This document shows positions 8,017-17,205 of a stretch of 32,054 nt of DNA, piece after piece (within the stretch, counting starts at the first letter, position 1; the number at the start of each line of letters is the position of its first letter). Both the position numbers and the translations under genes were made by a program. The DNA is taken from contig JAOBWH010000162.1 in the NCBI GenBank assembly GCA_025463265.1, forward strand, positions 1 through 32,054, read 5' to 3'. Source of the DNA: Ilumatobacteraceae bacterium. GTDB lineage: Bacteria; Actinomycetota; Acidimicrobiia; Acidimicrobiales; Iamiaceae. The notes beneath the pieces are model-generated. The model was not told the origin of the DNA. It made no database searches and was given only the letters and a program-made list of their open reading frames with translations.

Positions 8017-9711
8017 ATGAACACCTTCCGACTCCCATGGTCCGGTGAGGTGGCGGGTTCGCTCGCCCTCTCCGGCGCCGATGCCCCACCCGCACCGACA
8101 CCGATCGGCCGCACCATCTTGGGGAGGCCCAAGTTCCGGCGGATGCCGATCTCGTCGTTCAAGAACCGTGAGGTCCAGAAGCGGTTCGGCGTGATCCTCG
8201 CCGGGAAGATGATCGGCATCGCCGCCCTCTTCGGCGCCATCTTCCTCTTCTACTTCCTGTTCGAGACCGCAGCCGGCGCGGCTCCCGCCCAGGCGGCCAA
8301 GGCCGGCGTCGACACCGTCAACGCCATCAACACCATGTGGGTGCTGGTGGCGGCCTTCCTGGTGTTCTTCATGCAGGCCGGCTTCATGGCCCTCGAGGCC
8401 GGCTTCGCCCGGTCCCGGGAATCGGTCAACATCATGATGGAGTGCATCTTCGACACCTGCTTGTGCGGGATCTTGTACTTCGCCATCGGGTTCGCCTTCC
8501 AGTTCGGAGCGGGCGCCCTCGTCGGGTCGGACTACTTCTTCCTCCACAACATCCCGGCGACCTACGACTACGTGGGCTCGTTCGACACCGGGATCGCCTT
8601 CCTGGCGTTCTTCCTCTTCCAGTTCGCCTTCGCCGACACCGCCTCGACCATCACGTCGGGCGCCATGGTCGGCCGCACGAGCTTCAAGGGCGACATCCTC
8701 TACAGCCTCGTGGTGTCGGGCTTCATCTACCCGATCTTCGCCCACTGGGTGTGGGGTCCGGGCGGCTGGCTCAACAGCGGTGGCTGGGGCCCGTTCAACG
8801 GGATCGTCGCCGACGGCATCGTCTTCCGTGACTTCGCCGGTTCCACCGTCGTGCACACCGTGGGCGCCCTGCTCGCCCTGATGGGTGCGCTCGCCCTCGG
8901 CCCGCGCCTCGGCCGCAAGTTCGCCAAGGAGGGCGGCGGCCCCACCTCCCCGCACGACCTGAACATCGCCGCCATCGGCGCCGTCATCTTGTGGTTCGGC
9001 TGGTACGGCTTCAACCCCGGCTCCACCCTCTCGGCCATGGACGCCGCCGGCATCGGCCGGGTCGCCGCCAACACCACGCTCGCCGCCTGTGCGGGCGGTC
9101 TCGTCGCCGTGTTCTTCGTCTACCCCCGCTCGAAGAAGTGGGATGTGGGCATGGCCATCAACGGCCTGCTCGGCGGCCTCGTGGCCATCACCGCACCCTG
9201 CTACTGGGTGAACCCGCTGGACGCCATCATCATCGGCGCCATCGCCGGTGTCCTGGTCCCGCTGGCCACCGACCTGCTCGAGCGGCTCAAGATCGACGAC
9301 CCGATCGGTGCGGTGCCGGTCCACGGCATCTGCGGCGTCTTCGGCACGTTGGCCGTCGGCCTCTTCGCCGCCGGCGAGTACGGCCTCCCCGGTCCCGACG
9401 GCGCCGACAACGCCTCGCCCATCAGCGGCCTCTTCCACGGCGGCGGTGCCGATCAGCTCGTGGCCCAGGCCCTGGGCAGCCTGACCTGCCTGGTCGTGGT
9501 CGGCGGAGCAGCCGCCCTGCTCATGTTCGGCATCCGCCAGCTGCCTGGCTCCTGGAACCTCCGGATCGCCCGCGACGAGGAGCTCGAGGGCATCGACATC
9601 GTCGAGCACGGGCTCACCGCCTACCACATGGAGTTCGGTGCCGGCGCCACGTACACCACCTACTCGGGTGCTCCGCTTCCCGAGCAGCCGGTCGAGAACC
9701 AGTCGGTCTGA
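8017..9711 (+). CDS. amt: Amt family ammonium transporter
   Basis: The 564-residue protein has the Amt core: MQAGFMALEAGFAR, the family signature DFAGSTVVHTVGALLALMGAL and GAVPVHGICGVFGTLAVGLF. The twin pore histidines are H280 and H436. The C-terminus has the EGIDIVEHGLTAY segment through which PII proteins regulate these channels. Eleven core helices plus an extra N-terminal hydrophobic segment (about 52-75) follow a 45-residue soluble leader, which is long for the family. ATG 8017 is taken as the start; ATG 8143 would remove most of the leader. The protein conducts ammonium into the cell. It is followed after 3 nt by a winged-helix gene and then glnK, so the locus is an amt-glnK operon with an inserted regulator. 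Confidence 0.93.
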   Translation: MNTFRLPWSGEVAGSLALSGADAPPAPTPIGRTILGRPKFRRMPISSFKNREVQKRFGVILAGKMIGIAALFGAIFLFYFLFETAAGAAPAQAAKAGVDTVNAINTMWVLVAAFLVFFMQAGFMALEAGFARSRESVNIMMECIFDTCLCGILYFAIGFAFQFGAGALVGSDYFFLHNIPATYDYVGSFDTGIAFLAFFLFQFAFADTASTITSGAMVGRTSFKGDILYSLVVSGFIYPIFAHWVWGPGGWLNSGGWGPFNGIVADGIVFRDFAGSTVVHTVGALLALMGALALGPRLGRKFAKEGGGPTSPHDLNIAAIGAVILWFGWYGFNPGSTLSAMDAAGIGRVAANTTLAACAGGLVAVFFVYPRSKKWDVGMAINGLLGGLVAITAPCYWVNPLDAIIIGAIAGVLVPLATDLLERLKIDDPIGAVPVHGICGVFGTLAVGLFAAGEYGLPGPDGADNASPISGLFHGGGADQLVAQALGSLTCLVVVGGAAALLMFGIRQLPGSWNLRIARDEELEGIDIVEHGLTAYHMEFGAGATYTTYSGAPLPEQPVENQSV

Positions 9712-9714
9712 GCC

Positions 9715-10670
<956 letters not shown>

Positions 10671-10719
10671 GCGTCCCGGCCCCACCGTTCCCGGTCAGAA
10701 CCCGATAGGAAGACGTTCC

Positions 10720-11076
10720 ATGCACAGCACCGGCAGGGAGGAGTGGAAGCGGATCGCGAGCCTCGTGCTCGTGGCCGTCATCGCCACCTTCTCCCTGCCG
10801 GTCGGCGCGTCGGCGCTGACGCACTCCGTCGACGCCACCCCGGCCCAACGGGCCCAGGTCAAGCGCCTCACCGTCGAGGCCCGGCCCGTCGCCAGCCGGC
10901 GGACGCTCACCCAGCGCGAGACCATCCTCTCCGCCGGGCCCTACCTGGTCGCCGCCCTCACCCTGGTCGGCATCCTCCTGGTCGTCCGCACCCTCCGCCC
11001 GGGTTGGACGCCCGGGCTCCTCCCCGTGCAGCGGGGACCCCCTTCGTACGCGTTGAACCACTCCGTTCTCCGCTGA
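10720..11076 (+). CDS. small membrane protein in the amt-glnK locus
   Basis: The 118-residue protein has two hydrophobic stretches: 12-33 (IASLVLVAVIATFSLPVGASAL, possibly a signal peptide cleaved near ASA) and 72-88 (PYLVAALTLVGILLVV). A charged segment lies between them (QRAQVKRLTVEARPVASRRTLTQRE), and a basic tail follows. No family is recognised. ATG 10720 follows AGGAAG at a good distance. It sits 49 nt after glnK and 39 nt before the second winged-helix gene, so it is probably part of the nitrogen operon. A perfect hairpin begins 2 nt after its stop codon. It may be a membrane partner of Amt or of the regulators, but nothing in the sequence proves this. Confidence 0.6.
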   Translation: MHSTGREEWKRIASLVLVAVIATFSLPVGASALTHSVDATPAQRAQVKRLTVEARPVASRRTLTQRETILSAGPYLVAALTLVGILLVVRTLRPGWTPGLLPVQRGPPSYALNHSVLR

Positions 11077-11077
11077 T

Positions 11078-11098
11078 CTCGGGCCCGTCGGGCCCGAG
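11078..11098 (+). terminator. perfect 9-bp hairpin between two nitrogen-locus genes
   Basis: CTCGGGCCC (11078-11086), loop GTC and GGGCCCGAG (11090-11098) form a perfect GC-rich stem starting 2 nt after a stop codon and ending 17 nt before the next start. There is no T-run, so it may be a partial terminator or an RNA-processing or stability element rather than a full stop. Confidence 0.5.
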
Positions 11099-11115
11099 CA
11101 ACGAAAGGTGTTCCC

Positions 11116-11643
11116 ATGACCACGTTCGCCCCGAGCGATGCGCCCATCGCGCTGCTCCGGTGGCCGGCCGACGCCGACCGCCGCACGGAGCTCACCGAGG
11201 AGCGCCGGCCCCGGCTGCTGCTCCTCGAACCCGACGCCGCCCCGCCCACCAGCTGGGACGTGCTCGAGGACTGGGTCCGGCTCCCCGCCGACCCCGCAGA
11301 GATCGAGGCCCGCATCACCACGCTGATGCGCCGCCTCCCCTCCGCCGCCCCCGCCCCGCTGCTCGACGGCGACGGCGTGCTGCGGGTCGGCGCCCGCTGG
11401 GTGGCGCTGCCGCCCGTCGAGGCCCGGCTGGTGACGGCCCTGCTGGCCCGACCGGACTCGGTGGTGTCCCGGGACCGCCTCCTCGCCGCCGGCTGGCCTG
11501 CGGGACAGCCGCCGGGCAGCACCAACGGCCAGATCCTCGACGGCCGCATCAAGCTGCTGCGCCGCCGCCTGGCCGAGGTCGGCCTCGAGATCCACACCGT
11601 GCGAGGCGTCGGTTTCGTCCTCACGGGCCAGAACCACGGCTGA
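11116..11643 (+). CDS. short OmpR-type winged-helix regulator (paralogue B)
   Basis: The 175-residue protein is a paralogue of the one at 9715-10356 and shows the complete form. Its C-terminal winged helix (about 95-171) has PPVEARLVTALLA, SRDRLLAAGW, LDGRIKLLRRRLAEVG and IHTVRGVGFVLTG. The N-terminal 90 residues look like a receiver that lost its middle: a first strand (IALLRWPA), a strand LLLLEPDA, then EDWVRLPADPAEIEARITTLMRRL. That last segment parallels the end of an OmpR receiver (DDYxxKPFxxxELxARIxxLLRR) but has Leu in place of the conserved Lys. Phosphorylation control is therefore unlikely. At 175 residues it is about 50 shorter than GlnR. ATG 11116 follows GAAAGGTG. Context suggests nitrogen-responsive transcription control. 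Confidence 0.72.
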   Translation: MTTFAPSDAPIALLRWPADADRRTELTEERRPRLLLLEPDAAPPTSWDVLEDWVRLPADPAEIEARITTLMRRLPSAAPAPLLDGDGVLRVGARWVALPPVEARLVTALLARPDSVVSRDRLLAAGWPAGQPPGSTNGQILDGRIKLLRRRLAEVGLEIHTVRGVGFVLTGQNHG

Positions 11644-11665
11644 TCCACCGTTACCGTCGGCGTCC

Positions 11666-12592
11666 ATGGACGCACTGCGCACGCCTGAGGACCGCTTCGA
11701 GGGACTGCCGGGGTGGGACTTCGCCCCGCACCACGTCGAGGTCGACGACCCCGATGCACCGGAGGGCGGCGGCGGGTCGCTGCGCGTGCACTACATCGAC
11801 GAGGGACCGGCCGACGCCCCGCCGGTGCTGCTCCTGCACGGCGAACCGACGTGGGGGTACCTGTACCGGCACATGATCCCGGAGCTGGTGGCCGCCGGGC
11901 ACCGCTGCATCGTCCCCGACCTGGTCGGCTTCGGCCGCTCCGACAAGCCCACCCGCCAGGAGGACCACACCTACGCCCGTCACGTCGAGTGGATGCGCAC
12001 CGCGCTCTTCGACCGCCTGGACCTCACCGACATCACGCTCTTCGTCCAGGACTGGGGCGGGCTCATCGGGCTCCGGCTGGTGGCCGAGCACCCCGAGCGG
12101 TTCGCGCGCGTCGCCGTCGGCAACACCGGGCTGCCCACCGGCGACCAGCCGATGAGCGACGCCTTCCTCGCCTGGCAGGAGTTCGCCCGCACCACCGAGG
12201 CGTTCCCGGTGGGGGCCATCATCAACGGCGGGTGCACCACCGCGCTCGCCCCCGAGGTGGTCGCCGGCTACGACGCACCGTTCCCCGACGACACCTACCT
12301 CGCCGGACCCCGCGCCATGCCGTCGCTCGTCCCCACCACGCCCGACGACCCGGCCGCAGCGGCGAACCGGGAGGCGTGGGAGGCGCTCGCACGCTTCGAC
12401 AAGCCGTTCCTGTGTGCGTTCAGCGACGCCGACCCCATCACCAAGGGCGGCGACCGGGTCTTCCACAAGCTGGTCCCCGGCACCGCCGGCCAGGCCCACA
12501 CCACGATCGAGGGCGGCGGCCACTTCCTCCAGGAGGACCGGGGCCGCCAGCTCGCCGGGATCCTCATCGGCTTCATCACCGGCGGCGCTTGA
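11666..12592 (+). CDS. haloalkane dehalogenase-like alpha/beta hydrolase
   Basis: The 308-residue protein has the haloalkane dehalogenase layout: HGEPTWGYLYR (58-68) forming the oxyanion hole, VQDWGG (127-132) with nucleophile D129 and halide-binding W130, a second cap-region Trp (W170), the catalytic acid in FSDADPIT (D256) and GGGHFLQED with H286. An Asp nucleophile, with Trp directly after it, separates this family from esterases. The late acid position resembles subfamily I (DhlA-type). Reaction: hydrolysis of a haloalkane to alcohol and halide. The physiological substrate is unknown, and some members act on other compounds. ATG 11666 is used, 22 nt after the regulator gene; whether it belongs to that operon is uncertain. 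Confidence 0.85.
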   Translation: MDALRTPEDRFEGLPGWDFAPHHVEVDDPDAPEGGGGSLRVHYIDEGPADAPPVLLLHGEPTWGYLYRHMIPELVAAGHRCIVPDLVGFGRSDKPTRQEDHTYARHVEWMRTALFDRLDLTDITLFVQDWGGLIGLRLVAEHPERFARVAVGNTGLPTGDQPMSDAFLAWQEFARTTEAFPVGAIINGGCTTALAPEVVAGYDAPFPDDTYLAGPRAMPSLVPTTPDDPAAAANREAWEALARFDKPFLCAFSDADPITKGGDRVFHKLVPGTAGQAHTTIEGGGHFLQEDRGRQLAGILIGFITGGA

Positions 12593-12659
12593 TGGGCCGT
12601 TCGGCCTGATCTGCGCCATCGGGCGCCCGGTGCCTGGATTCCTCGCCGCCGCAGCCGAT

Positions 12660-12753
12660 ACCAGGGGTGGTGGGCGACTGCGATCGTGGCGTGCACCGCA
12701 GCATTGGCCACTGCGGCCGGTGTCGATGCGACCCCTGTCAACGGGACACCCCT
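12660..12753 (+). promoter_or_regulatory. foldable leader before the GGDEF-EAL gene
   Basis: CAGGGGT (12662-12668) can pair with ACCCCTG (12731-12737), enclosing a hairpin CCGCAG/CTGCGG (12696-12701 with 12711-12716). The same 5' arm can instead pair with ACCCCT at 12748-12753, which directly precedes the start codon. The two pairings exclude each other, as in translational switches. GC-rich DNA folds easily, so this is only a candidate. No known cyclic-di-GMP riboswitch consensus is seen. Confidence 0.3.
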
Positions 12754-15144
12754 ATGACCTCGACCAACCGCCGCCCGCTCCTCATCGCCACCTCCGTCAC
12801 GTTCGTGACGTGGGCGCTGGTGGTCATCGCCGGGCTGCCGTCGGACCGGGGAGCGGTGATCCTCTCCAACGTGGGCCAGTGCGTGGCGCCGGCGCTGGCG
12901 GCGCTCGGCTGCGTGATCGCCTCTCGCCGGGCGATCAGCGATCGGCAGGGCCTGGGCTGGAACCTGCTCGGTGCATCGGCCTTCTCGTGGAGCATGGGCC
13001 AGTGCGTCTGGACCTACTACGAGGTCTCGGGAGCGGCGGCCCCGTTCCCGTCGTTCGCGGACGTCGGCTACCTGCTCGCCGTCCCCCTCGCCCTCGCCGG
13101 CGTGTGGATGATGGCCGTGCGCTCCAGCTCGACGTCGTGGGCGGTCGCCGTGCTCGACGCGCTCATCATCGCCGGCGGACTGCTCGCCATCAGCTGGCCG
13201 CTCGTGCTGGGCCCCAGCTGGGCGGACGCCGGCTCGAGCAGCACGTTCGAGTTCGCCCTCACCCTCGCCTACCCGGTCGGGGACCTCGTGGTCGTGTCCG
13301 CCGTGCTGCTGGCCATCATGCGGACGGACCGCAACCGCGACGCCGTCCCGCTCGTCCCGATCGCCCTCGGGCTCATCATCCTGGGGTTCGCCGACAGCAT
13401 CTTCGTGTGGACGACGCTCCAGGGGACCGAGCAGGCCGTGTCCTTCGCCGACCTCGGCTGGACGGCCGGCTACCTGATCGTCTTCTACGCCGCCTCCCTC
13501 TACCCGCTGCCGGTGGCGTCGGGCCGCGCCGAGCTCCACGTGGCGCCGAGCCTGCGCCGTGCCGCCCTCCCCCTCACCGTGGTGAGCATGGCCTGGCTGG
13601 TGCGCATGGCGCTCGTGGCGACCGACCAGCCGGAGGACCAGTTCCTCACCGTGCTCACGGTGGTCACCGTCGCCCTGGTGCTGATCCGCTTCCTCATGAC
13701 CATGCGGGAGAACCAGGCGCTGACCGGGTCGCTCGAGGAGAAGATCGGGGAGCTCACCGCTCGGGAGCAGCAGCTCAGCCACCAGGCGTTCCACGACCCG
13801 CTCACCGGCCTGGCCAACCGCCGGCTCTTCAGCGACCGGGTCGAGCACGCCCTCACCCGCAGCCGGCGCACCGGCGACCTGAGCGCGGTGCTCTTCATCG
13901 ACCTCGATGACTTCAAGACGGTGAACGACAGCCTCGGCCACGCGGCCGGCGATCGTCTGCTCGCCTCCGTCGCCGCCCGGATGAGCGGCTGCGTGCGCCC
14001 CGGAGACACCGTCGCCCGCCTCGGCGGCGATGAGTTCGGCATCCTCCTCGAGGAGATGGAGGGCCGAGACCACGCCTCGCACGTGGCCCGGCGCATCCTC
14101 GAGTCGCTCGACGTGGCGTTCCCGCTCGACGGCCGCCAGGTGTTCACCCGGGCGAGCGTCGGCGTCGCCGTCGCCGACGCCACATCGGGCCACGCCGGCG
14201 CTGACCTGCTGTCCGACGCCGACGTGGCCCTCTACGCCGCCAAGGGCTCGGGCAAGTCCACGTTCCGCGAGTTCGAGCGCACCATGCGGGTCACCGCGAT
14301 CGAGCGCCTCGAGCTGGGCCAGGACATGCGCCAGGCCCTCCACCAGAACCAGTTCTTCTGCCACTACCAGCCCATCGTCGACCTGGTCACCGGCCGGGTC
14401 GTGGCGCTGGAGGCGCTCCTGCGCTGGGACCACCCGCACCGCGGCCTCGTCGGGCCCAACTCGTTCATCGAGCTGGCCGAGGAGACCGGCATGATCGGCG
14501 AGATCGGCATGGCCGTGCTCCAGATGTCGGCGTGGCAGGCGGCGAACTGGCGGGCCGAAGGCAAGGTCCCCGCCAGCATGGAGCTCCACGTCAACCTGTC
14601 GGGACGCCAGCTCGAGGACCCCTACCTGGTCGAGAAGGTGAAGCGGGTCCTCGCCTCCACCGGGTTCCCCGGCAACCTCCTCGTGCTGGAGATCACCGAG
14701 AGCGTGGCCGTCGAGACCGGCGCCGCCCACCTGGACCTGCTCGAGCAGCTCAAGTTGCTCGGCATCCGCTTCGCGATCGACGACTTCGGCACCGGCTACT
14801 CGTCGCTCAACTACCTGCGGGCGCTGCCGGTCGACGTGCTCAAGATCGATCGGGCCTTCGCCCAGACCGAGAACGGGCAGACCGACACCGTCCTGCTGGA
14901 GGCCATCGTGCGCCTCGGCCACTCGCTCGGCATCGACATGATCGCCGAGGGCATCGAGCACGAGGAGCAGGCCATCACCCTCAAGCGCCTCGGCTGCCGC
15001 CGGGCGCAGGGCTTCTTGTTCCACCGCCCGCTGTCGGTCAGCGAGATCCCCGCCGTCGTCAGCGCCGTCCCCCGCCCGGTGGTGGACACCGCCCCGCCCC
15101 GGATCCCGGCCGCCCCGCAGCCGCCGACACCGCACCAGACCTGA
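12754..15144 (+). CDS. membrane GGDEF-EAL cyclic-di-GMP enzyme
   Basis: The 796-residue protein has an N-terminal membrane domain of about eight to nine helices (8-325), a short coiled linker (LEEKIGELTAREQQL), a GGDEF domain and an EAL domain. GGDEF is intact at 424-428, with FIDLDDFKTVND upstream. The inhibitory I-site RxxD (RPGD) lies exactly five residues before it. The EAL domain is also complete: EALLRW (553-558), NLSGRQL, EITES, IDDFGTGYSS, LKIDRAF, AEGIEHEEQ and QGFLFHRP. Both synthesis (GTP to c-di-GMP) and hydrolysis (to pGpG) are therefore possible. The multi-helix sensor resembles a MASE-like input but has no motif I can name. ATG 12754 is used. A 12-nt gap separates it from the next hydrolase gene, suggesting co-transcription. 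Confidence 0.92.
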   Translation: MTSTNRRPLLIATSVTFVTWALVVIAGLPSDRGAVILSNVGQCVAPALAALGCVIASRRAISDRQGLGWNLLGASAFSWSMGQCVWTYYEVSGAAAPFPSFADVGYLLAVPLALAGVWMMAVRSSSTSWAVAVLDALIIAGGLLAISWPLVLGPSWADAGSSSTFEFALTLAYPVGDLVVVSAVLLAIMRTDRNRDAVPLVPIALGLIILGFADSIFVWTTLQGTEQAVSFADLGWTAGYLIVFYAASLYPLPVASGRAELHVAPSLRRAALPLTVVSMAWLVRMALVATDQPEDQFLTVLTVVTVALVLIRFLMTMRENQALTGSLEEKIGELTAREQQLSHQAFHDPLTGLANRRLFSDRVEHALTRSRRTGDLSAVLFIDLDDFKTVNDSLGHAAGDRLLASVAARMSGCVRPGDTVARLGGDEFGILLEEMEGRDHASHVARRILESLDVAFPLDGRQVFTRASVGVAVADATSGHAGADLLSDADVALYAAKGSGKSTFREFERTMRVTAIERLELGQDMRQALHQNQFFCHYQPIVDLVTGRVVALEALLRWDHPHRGLVGPNSFIELAEETGMIGEIGMAVLQMSAWQAANWRAEGKVPASMELHVNLSGRQLEDPYLVEKVKRVLASTGFPGNLLVLEITESVAVETGAAHLDLLEQLKLLGIRFAIDDFGTGYSSLNYLRALPVDVLKIDRAFAQTENGQTDTVLLEAIVRLGHSLGIDMIAEGIEHEEQAITLKRLGCRRAQGFLFHRPLSVSEIPAVVSAVPRPVVDTAPPRIPAAPQPPTPHQT

Positions 15145-15156
15145 CAACCTGTCCCC

Positions 15157-16008
15157 GTGGGGGATGCGCACGAGCTGCGGTGGGTGGAGGTCGACGGCCT
15201 GCGCCTGCGCTACCTCGACACCGGGCCGGTCGCCGGCGCTGGTCCAGACGACGGTGCTCTGCCTCTGCTGGTGATCCCCGGCCACACCGCCCGCATCGAG
15301 GGCTTCCTGGCGATGATCCCGGCGCTGGCGGCGGCCCACCGGGTCCTCGTGCTCGACTGCCCCGGCAGCGGCGAATCGGAGAAGCCCGACCGCCCCTACG
15401 ACCTGCGGTTCTACGAGGACACGCTCGTCGCCTTCCTCGACCAGCTCGGCATCGGCCAGGCCATCCCGGTCGGCGGCAGCCTCGGAGGCAACCTCGTGCT
15501 CCGGCTCGGCCACCGGTTCCCCGACCGGTTCCCGCGGCTGGTGCTGTGGGCGCCCGGCTCGGCGTGGAAGGCCCGACCGGTCCTGGCGTGGCTCATCCGG
15601 AACGTCATCGGCTCCCGGCTGCTGCGCAGGGCGGCGTTCTGGCCGGTCGTGAAGACCCAGAGCCGGTTCTGGTACTCACCGGACCATCCCGGCCGCGAGC
15701 GCGAGCTCGACGAGACCTTCGCCTACTACCGGCGGGTCATGAGCCCGGGCTTCCTCGCCATGTACTGGGGGATGGCCGCCGATCAGCTCCAGCGCAGCCT
15801 GTTCGACCTGGCCCCCGACATCCGCCAGCCCACCCGGCTGATGTGGGGCGACCAGGACGACGGCGCGCAGATGGGCGAGGGCGTCGCCCGCCTCCACCGA
15901 CTGCTCCCCGACAACGTCCTCCACGTGTTCCCCGGCCGCCGCCACTCGCTGGAGGCCGAGTGCCCCGCCGACCTGGCGGAGCAGATCCTCATCGGGGCGG
16001 CGGGCTGA
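15157..16008 (+). CDS. alpha/beta hydrolase
   Basis: The 283-residue protein is an alpha/beta-fold hydrolase: an IPGHTARIEGF oxyanion loop (40-50), the nucleophile elbow GGSLGG (106-111) with S108, a late acid in WGDQDDG and a catalytic His in GRRHSLEAE near the C-terminus. Unlike the dehalogenase at 11666 it has a Ser nucleophile, so it is probably an esterase or C-C-bond hydrolase; the substrate is unknown. GTG 15157 is 12 nt after the GGDEF-EAL stop. It is followed after 38 nt by engB. No signal peptide is seen, so it is cytoplasmic. Confidence 0.8.
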   Translation: MGDAHELRWVEVDGLRLRYLDTGPVAGAGPDDGALPLLVIPGHTARIEGFLAMIPALAAAHRVLVLDCPGSGESEKPDRPYDLRFYEDTLVAFLDQLGIGQAIPVGGSLGGNLVLRLGHRFPDRFPRLVLWAPGSAWKARPVLAWLIRNVIGSRLLRRAAFWPVVKTQSRFWYSPDHPGRERELDETFAYYRRVMSPGFLAMYWGMAADQLQRSLFDLAPDIRQPTRLMWGDQDDGAQMGEGVARLHRLLPDNVLHVFPGRRHSLEAECPADLAEQILIGAAG

Positions 16009-16046
16009 ACCGACTCGACGCCGAGGCTGGCTGCTAGCAACGGGGG

Positions 16047-16772
16047 ATGGCCCCGAACTCCCCGCTCCCGCTGCGCTTCGTGATGTCGGGCACGCGGGTC
16101 GAGGACCTGCCCCCGACCCGCGGCGAGGTCGCCATCGTCGGGCGGTCCAACGTGGGCAAGTCCTCGGTGATCAACTCGCTCGCCAACCGCAAGAACCTGG
16201 CGAAGGTGTCCAAGACGCCCGGCCGCACCCAGCTGCTGAACCTGTTCGAGCTGCCCGACGGCACCTCGGTGATGGACCTGCCCGGCTACGGCTTCGCCAA
16301 CGCGCCGGCTTCGGTGCGGGCCCGCTGGCCCGAGATGATCGAGGGCTACCTGCTCGGCCGGCAGAACCTGCACGCCATCGTCGCCCTCATCGACGCCGAG
16401 ATCGGGCCCACCAGCAACGACACCCAGACCCTGGCGTGGCTGCGCTCCCACGGGCTGCCGGTCAAGATCGTCGCCACCAAGCACGACAAGGTGAAGCCCT
16501 CCAAGCGCGACCAGCGCCGCAAGGAGCTGGCCGCCGGCTGCCTGCTCGACCCCCGGGAGATCCTCTGGGTGAGCAGCGCCAAGCACGTGAACATCGAGGA
16601 GCTGCGCGCCCGGATCAACGAGTGGCTCGCCCCCGTCCAGGAGTGGACCGCCCCGGCCCCGCCCACCCGCAAGGAGCGTGCCGCCGCCCGGGCCGCCGAG
16701 GCCGCCGCCGGTCCGGCGACGGACGAGGACGCTCCCGCCGACGACATCGACGACGAAGACGAGTGGAACTGA
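16047..16772 (+). CDS. engB: ribosome biogenesis GTPase EngB (YihA/YsxC)
   Basis: The 241-residue protein has the EngB GTPase motifs in order: G1 GRSNVGKSS (32-40), the switch I TPGRTQLLNLF (57-67) with the conserved Thr, G3 DLPGYG (77-82), G4 TKHDK (144-148) and a G5 SSAKH segment near 175. EngB acts late in assembly of the 50S ribosomal subunit. About 45 C-terminal residues form an Ala/Arg then acidic tail (ending DDIDDEDEWN) beyond the usual length of about 200, likely disordered. The ATG 16047 start lies 38 nt after the hydrolase. It converges with the PIN toxin gene, with 19 nt between stops. Confidence 0.92.
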   Translation: MAPNSPLPLRFVMSGTRVEDLPPTRGEVAIVGRSNVGKSSVINSLANRKNLAKVSKTPGRTQLLNLFELPDGTSVMDLPGYGFANAPASVRARWPEMIEGYLLGRQNLHAIVALIDAEIGPTSNDTQTLAWLRSHGLPVKIVATKHDKVKPSKRDQRRKELAAGCLLDPREILWVSSAKHVNIEELRARINEWLAPVQEWTAPAPPTRKERAAARAAEAAAGPATDEDAPADDIDDEDEWN

Positions 16773-16791
16773 CCCCCTGAGGCGCGACCGG

Positions 16792-17205
16792 TCAGATCCG
16801 GACGATGCGGGTTCCCGACGGGCAGACCCGTGCGATGTCGTCGGGATCGCTGGTGAGCACGACGACGTCCTGATCGTCTGGGATCGCTGCGACCGTCGCG
16901 CCGAGGTGGGCGTCGGCCGGGCTGACGCCGGCGTCGCTCGACAGCGCGGCCGCGAGGTCCGCCTGGAACCGGTCGAGCAGATGGTCAGCGACACCGAGGC
17001 TGTTGATGGCGGCCGCCGAGGGGGCTCGCCGATCCCACCCGGCCTCGACCCGCACCGTCGTCGGCACCCACCGCTGCTCCTTGTCCTTGCGCCGTCGCGC
17101 TCGTTGGGCCCGGCCCTGGAGCATCGTCAGCACCGTCTTCCGCTTCGGATGGTCCCGATGGAGCAGGGCCTGAACCGCCTCGTTGTCGAGGACCACCGCA
17201 CTCAT
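16792..17205 (-). CDS. PIN-domain toxin of a VapBC-like system
   Basis: The 137-residue protein has the four acidic positions expected of PIN ribonucleases: D7 (VVLDNEAV), E54 (VRVEAGWDRR), D98 (SPADAHLGATVA) and D120 (LTSDPDDI). These ligate Mg/Mn for RNA cleavage in VapC toxins. A basic stretch at 31-43 (GRAQRARRRKDKE) may touch RNA. ATG 17205 overlaps the upstream antitoxin stop by 4 nt (ATGA), the usual translational coupling in toxin-antitoxin operons. The RNA target is unknown. Confidence 0.8.
   Translation of the reverse strand: MSAVVLDNEAVQALLHRDHPKRKTVLTMLQGRAQRARRRKDKEQRWVPTTVRVEAGWDRRAPSAAAINSLGVADHLLDRFQADLAAALSSDAGVSPADAHLGATVAAIPDDQDVVVLTSDPDDIARVCPSGTRIVRI

Noticed and set aside
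12593-12753. Cyclic-di-GMP riboswitch
   Set aside because: The leader can fold, but the conserved core and tetraloop-receptor features of known c-di-GMP riboswitches are not visible.
12295-15513. 1072-codon open frame on the minus strand across the GGDEF-EAL gene
   Set aside because: Shadow frame rich in Val-Glu-Arg-Asp-His repeats; the plus strand holds an unambiguous GGDEF-EAL protein.
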